This document shows, in pieces, positions 33,107-35,973 of a stretch of 35,973 nucleotides of DNA. This stretch comes from a bacterium (GTDB lineage Bacteria > UBP14 > UBA6098 > JAFGQG01), in assembly GCA_016930435.1 (NCBI GenBank), contig JAFGGQ010000106.1, positions 1 to 35,973 of the forward strand, in the 5' to 3' direction. Made by a program: the position numbers and the translations under genes. Every line of letters starts with the position of its first letter. The first letter of the stretch is position 1. The notes beneath the pieces are model-generated. The model did no database searches. It had not been told where the DNA came from and saw only the letters and a list, made by a program, of their open reading frames with translations.

Positions 33107-34441
33107 CTAACGTATAAACTCGTAAATAGTGGTATCGTCATGGGCAGTAACCAGGAGCAGCCGGTATGATGTACCCGTGGTGAGATCCGGGGCGACGGAT
33201 GATAGCGGCACTAATTGGGTGGCGCCCCGTGGAGGTTCCCCATAGTTTACCGGGGATGTGAAACCGGCCGTGGAGACGATGGTCCAGCGGGGGACGGGCA
33301 ACGGAGTCAGTTCCTGGACTGATAGTTCATAAGCGAATTCCGATGGTGGCATCCAGGTTATTTCGGGGCGAGGCCCGGGCCCAAGAGTCAACTCTATATT
33401 GACCAATTCATAGAATTCGATTTCCAGGGTATCACGGGCTATTCCGCTTGCGGCGGCCAGGATGGCAATCCCCGGCGTTTCCGGGGCGGTAAGCGTTGTC
33501 CGGGCAACACCACCAGCCGTGGGCGCCGAGGACGGTTCCAAATGACCAAGCGTGGTCGAAAAATAAACCGGCGTACCATCTGAAACAGGGGAAAGATATT
33601 GATCCAGAGCCTCCGCCTCGATAAGCGTTTGGGTACTCCCATCAGCAGCTATATAATCGGAATGGGCGAACAATGTCAGGTGAATGGCGTCACCGCTGTC
33701 CGATTCCTGGGGAATGATAAGTGTGGCTGCCTCGAAAAGAATGACTATCCCGCTACCCTCAGACGCAAGGTCCCCGGTGAATGGAATGGGGTTGAAGACC
33801 GCAGAAACGCTTATCCAAAGCTCTCCCTCGAGGTCGGCGGTAGCGCTGGCGGGGACATTGTGGCTGGTAGTGTTTCCGTTGAAAACGGCCTCAAGACTGA
33901 AGATGGTGTCACCCTCGCCATGTTCGGTAGCCAGGCACAACTCCACGCTGTCGGGCGAGCCGCCGCCGGTGTAGCTCCAGCTAACAAAAAGCGCTTCGCC
34001 CGGGGTGTAAGTATCCGAAGGTGAGGGCGAATCTATACGCACCGAAGTCATGGAGGGGGTGGTCAAGGCACAGGTGGCGGACTTGCTTCCAAGAAACACC
34101 TCGGCCTCGTACCCGGATGACGGCCCATAACCGATATGATCGATCAGGAAAAGGGCATCGTCGGCGTCGCTGAGCGAGTTCTGAATGGGCGCGTCTTCGG
34201 CGTTGAGGGTTACGGTAGCCTGGTTGACGGGCAGGCTGAGGGTGTCAAGGCGTGAGACCCAAAGCTCAAAGGAGCCGTCGGAAAAGAGAACGGTGCCGAT
34301 ATTCCCCAGAATAAAACACCGCTCTTCAGTTGGATTATTACCGTTCCCGTTGGGGTCTTCACCCTCGGTGCCGCAATTGATAAGTATCCCTAAAAGTCCT
34401 ACGCATAACAATGCGTTAAACCTTAAAGCCTTCATGCTCAC
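33107..34441 (-). CDS. Candidate lipoprotein with an Ig-like domain
   Basis: A 444-residue exported protein of unknown function. A signal sequence (about 1-22) ends at LINC, with C23 the likely lipidated residue, although Asn at -1 is unusual, so ordinary secretion is possible. A short polar linker (NGNGNN) follows. Ser/Thr- and Gly-rich beta-type sequence fills residues 50-250, and an Ig-like invasin-type (Big_1) segment lies near 255-345 (AHSDYIAADGSTQTLIEAEA, TLGHLEPSSAPTAGG). The C-terminal part (ITWMPPSEFAYELSVQE) resembles a fibronectin-like module. GGGGTGAG precedes the ATG. A surface adhesion or structural role is inference. Confidence 0.8.
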   Translation of the reverse strand: MSMKALRFNALLCVGLLGILINCGTEGEDPNGNGNNPTEERCFILGNIGTVLFSDGSFELWVSRLDTLSLPVNQATVTLNAEDAPIQNSLSDADDALFLIDHIGYGPSSGYEAEVFLGSKSATCALTTPSMTSVRIDSPSPSDTYTPGEALFVSWSYTGGGSPDSVELCLATEHGEGDTIFSLEAVFNGNTTSHNVPASATADLEGELWISVSAVFNPIPFTGDLASEGSGIVILFEAATLIIPQESDSGDAIHLTLFAHSDYIAADGSTQTLIEAEALDQYLSPVSDGTPVYFSTTLGHLEPSSAPTAGGVARTTLTAPETPGIAILAAASGIARDTLEIEFYELVNIELTLGPGPRPEITWMPPSEFAYELSVQELTPLPVPRWTIVSTAGFTSPVNYGEPPRGATQLVPLSSVAPDLTTGTSYRLLLVTAHDDTTIYEFIR

Positions 34442-34500
34442 CCCTGTTTTTAAAATGTATTATTGGCAAATTCATTGTTTTAAACCATTGCACAACAACA

Positions 34501-34581
34501 TGTAGGGGCGAACCTGTGTGTTCGCCCGTTTTGTAGGGTTTGTCCGTTTTATTGGGGCAGACACGCAGGTCTGCCCCTACA
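34501..34581. repeat. 81-bp REP-like palindromic pair
   Basis: The element is bounded by perfect 9-bp inverted repeats, TGTAGGGGC (34501-34509) and GCCCCTACA (34573-34581). Each half folds: GGGCGAAC (34506-34513) pairs with GTTCGCCC (34520-34527), and GGGGCAGAC (34554-34562) with GTCTGCCCC (34569-34577), both over 6-nt loops. About 26 bp separate them. Paired inverted REPs are the expected substrate of RayT enzymes. Its length of 27 codons keeps the surrounding frame. Confidence 0.75.
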
Positions 34582-34810
34582 ACGGGGCCCATATTTACCA
34601 CAATAAAATGAACGTGGTTTGGCATGCATATAAATTCATCATGTTGTATATCGGGGAATTTATTTTCTAATTCATGGTACCATTGCGTAACCATATGTCC
34701 TGCATCATTTAATTTCATTTCTCCGTTGCGTATATACCCGAACAAACATGCCCGGTTTTGCACGCAAATGGTTACGAAATATCCACCCGTCGATGAATAA
34801 TCGCAATGTT

Positions 34811-35215
34811 TTAACCGTATGGGCCGGCGGCGGCTTTTTGCCGTCCGTTGCAACGCCTTGTTATACGCCAACATTGTTTTTTATTCTTTTTGAATGATTG
34901 CTTTATCAGGTTTAAATTGTATTCCAAGTCTTCGTCAGTCCGGATGAAAAACACATAGTCTCCATTAACCCAATGTCCAACCGAAGAAACGTATCTAGCT
35001 ATCCCTTTTGGGTCGTCAAGGTCGCCTTGTTGAAGATTGAGCCACATTTTTAAGGCACTTTTTTGTATGTGAATGTCAACAACATTCGAACCTGAGACAA
35101 AAGCAATATACTTTTTCTTTGGCTCAACTTCTAACTCACCAAGATTAAGAATAGCACTTTTAACTATGTCGAGACCAAATATTGAATTCAGGTTTTTTTC
35201 TGTCAACGACTGCAA
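34811..35215 (-). pseudogene. DUF5655-family protein remnant with internal deletion
   Basis: The frame has 134 codons from a TTG. Its middle (KKYIAFVSGSNVVDI, LDDPKGIARYVSSVGHW, NGDYVFFI, LIKQSFKKN) matches the C-terminal DUF5655 domain of predicted transport or nuclease-associated proteins. The N-terminal side, including 12 codons before the TTG back to a stop (KEQPFKLEKEL), matches the start of the same family. The large central part expected between them is absent. The last 20 codons read into the attC-like sequence. It looks like an internally deleted, start-less remnant rather than a working gene. Confidence 0.6.
34822..34866 (-). repeat. attC-like half site or mobile hairpin
   Basis: Read on the minus strand this begins GTATAACAAGGCGTTGCAAC and continues into a GC-rich hairpin (34829-34845, TTTTT loop on the plus strand). 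The start resembles the left part of integron attC sites, including the Vibrio repeat that begins TATAACAA. It directly follows the DUF5655 remnant, as an attC follows a cassette gene. The right arm is missing, replaced by transposase sequence, so a degraded attC is only one reading. Confidence 0.35.
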
Positions 35216-35318
35216 TTCCTTTTCAAGTTTGAAAGGTTGTTCTTTGATGACTGCCTAATCTATATTCCTTGTTAACTGTTTACTATTATTACATTTAATC
35301 ACATTATTTGAGCGGAAG

Positions 35319-35335
35319 CCGGCTTGTCCAGCCGG
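35319..35335. repeat. Short GC-rich hairpin in the AT-rich gap
   Basis: CCGGCT and AGCCGG form a perfect 6-bp stem with a 5-nt loop inside an otherwise AT-rich 264-bp gap (35216-35479). No T run follows. It may be a REP-like scar; the rest of the gap shows nothing recognisable. Confidence 0.4.
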
Positions 35336-35479
35336 AGCTGCATAGTCGCTGTTGTCGGATCATTTTGGTACGTTTCTCTTCTTTTAATTAGAGTAAGCTG
35401 GCAAATACAAATCAAACTTTATTATAGCAATAATAGAATTTATTTTATCATTTACTGAAACAAATGACCACCAAAAAAA

Positions 35480-35973
35480 TTAAAACTCAACTCCTATGCC
35501 CATTTCAGAGCCATGCGTAATATCAGGTAAAATTCCAAAAGCATAGTTAGCATATATATTAAAGAGTTTATAGTTAAATATTAGTCCCATAAGAAGACCA
35601 TCAGAAACCTCTTCTTTTGTAATTAAATGTTCATTTTCCAGTCCAAATCCGATTCCCATTTTCTCATTAATTTTAAACATTTTTTCAAGAGTAAATGTAT
35701 TTACATATTCAAATGATTTGTCATTGAAATTATATAAAAATTCATTTTCATCTTCTAACAATAGGCCGATTTTTTCCAATTCATACCCAAAAGTTACCAT
35801 TCCGTCAATTCCAAAAGTTATTGAATCTGAAATTAATATTTTTGAAGCTATCCCGATTGACAAAAAATCCAGTAATCCGAGACCTGCGCCTATTGTTATT
35901 TCATCTGTTAAATCAGGTTTTTCAAAAATAACAAGATTTTCAAAGCCTAGTGTAAGGCCTTTGAATACATCAA
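35480..35973 (-). CDS. Beta-barrel-like outer membrane protein, N-terminus outside the window
   Basis: The frame is open from the right edge of the window; about 164 residues are visible and the true start lies beyond 35973. Sequence alternates short strands rich in Gly, Ile and aromatic residues (LTIGAGLGLLDFLSIGIA, MGIGFGLENEHL, FNIYANYAFGIL) and ends in GIGVEF, a terminal Phe typical of outer membrane barrels. A TTG at 35863 is not a real start because strand-like sequence continues upstream. No family was recognised. The gene is AT-rich like the degraded zone beside it. Confidence 0.6.
   Translation of the reverse strand, partial: DVFKGLTLGFENLVIFEKPDLTDEITIGAGLGLLDFLSIGIASKILISDSITFGIDGMVTFGYELEKIGLLLEDENEFLYNFNDKSFEYVNTFTLEKMFKINEKMGIGFGLENEHLITKEEVSDGLLMGLIFNYKLFNIYANYAFGILPDITHGSEMGIGVEF

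Larger units (their letters stand above)
34416..34874 (-). pseudogene. REP-associated tyrosine transposase (RayT) remnant
   Basis: This 152-codon frame matches the IS200-like REP-associated transposase family. GGYFVTICVQNRACLFG, LNDAGHMVTQWYHELENKFPDI and the HUH motif MPNHVHFIV are intact. It is broken at both ends. The first 20 codons derive from an attC-like sequence, and homology stops after QWFKTM, so the C-terminal helix with the catalytic tyrosine is missing. An 81-bp palindromic element lies in frame inside it. It overlaps the start of the lipoprotein gene by 26 bp. Activity is very unlikely. Confidence 0.8.

Noticed and set aside
1-35973. CRISPR arrays, tRNA and rRNA genes
   Set aside because: No regularly spaced repeats and no tRNA or rRNA signature were seen on either strand; short RNAs could still be missed by eye.

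Overview
The window reads as a stretch of chromosome from an anaerobic, oxygen-tolerant, probably Gram-negative (diderm) bacterium of moderate GC content. Anaerobic life is suggested by a group 3b-type cytoplasmic [NiFe] hydrogenase and by a purely reductive oxygen defence: superoxide reductase, rubrerythrin, peroxiredoxin and a flavodiiron protein, with no catalase or superoxide dismutase seen. A candidate lipoprotein and a beta-barrel-like protein point to an outer membrane. I cannot fix the phylum; an uncultivated lineage near the FCB group or WOR-3 would fit, but that is a guess.

Layout. (1) 1-206: AT-rich DNA with three perfect DnaA boxes, a candidate oriC or dnaA regulatory region. (2) 207-3079, minus strand: tmk, an S41 processing protease and a PTS EIIA-like protein. 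(3) 3226-7687, minus: hydrogenase subunits beta, gamma, delta and alpha, then the maturation protease, behind a TTGACA-N17-TACTAT promoter overlapped by an inverted repeat. (4) 7839-11957, minus: a ferritin-like protein, a YyaL/DUF255 thioredoxin-fold protein whose true start is probably ATT, exonuclease III and a PfpI-like protein. (5) 12085-21517, minus: 17 closely spaced genes led by a PerR/Fur-type regulator and closed by a terminator. They cover O2 and peroxide reduction (Hrb, FprA, Prx, rubrerythrin, desulfoferrodoxin, rubredoxin), iron storage (ferritin, EncFtn-like and another ferritin-like protein), Fe-S and sulfur handling (NifS-like, NifU-like, Nfu, TusA, DsrE) and two accessory proteins. 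(6) 21905-29695, minus: enolase, a FAH-family enzyme, a large secreted/membrane protein of unknown role, a DUF1846 protein and a beta-CASP metallo-hydrolase. (7) 29999-33035, plus: a DUF456 membrane protein, then pyrR-pyrB and a YhaM-like exoribonuclease. (8) 33107-35973, minus: a candidate lipoprotein, then a degraded AT-rich zone with a truncated REP-associated transposase carrying an 81-bp palindromic element, a DUF5655 remnant beside an attC-like half site, and a beta-barrel-like protein cut by the window edge.

How the parts fit. NAD(P)H, possibly supplied in part by the hydrogenase, could reduce the flavin reductase-rubredoxin fusion and pass electrons to FprA (O2 to water) and, through rubredoxin, to rubrerythrin and superoxide reductase. 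Ferritins would sequester the iron released, and the sulfur genes would rebuild Fe-S clusters. The most surprising detail is that the NifS-like protein in this cluster has Asn-Ala where cysteine desulfurases have the His-Lys that binds PLP, while keeping the mobile-loop cysteine. A second is that the hydrogenase small subunit has Glu at a normally cysteine position of its proximal cluster.
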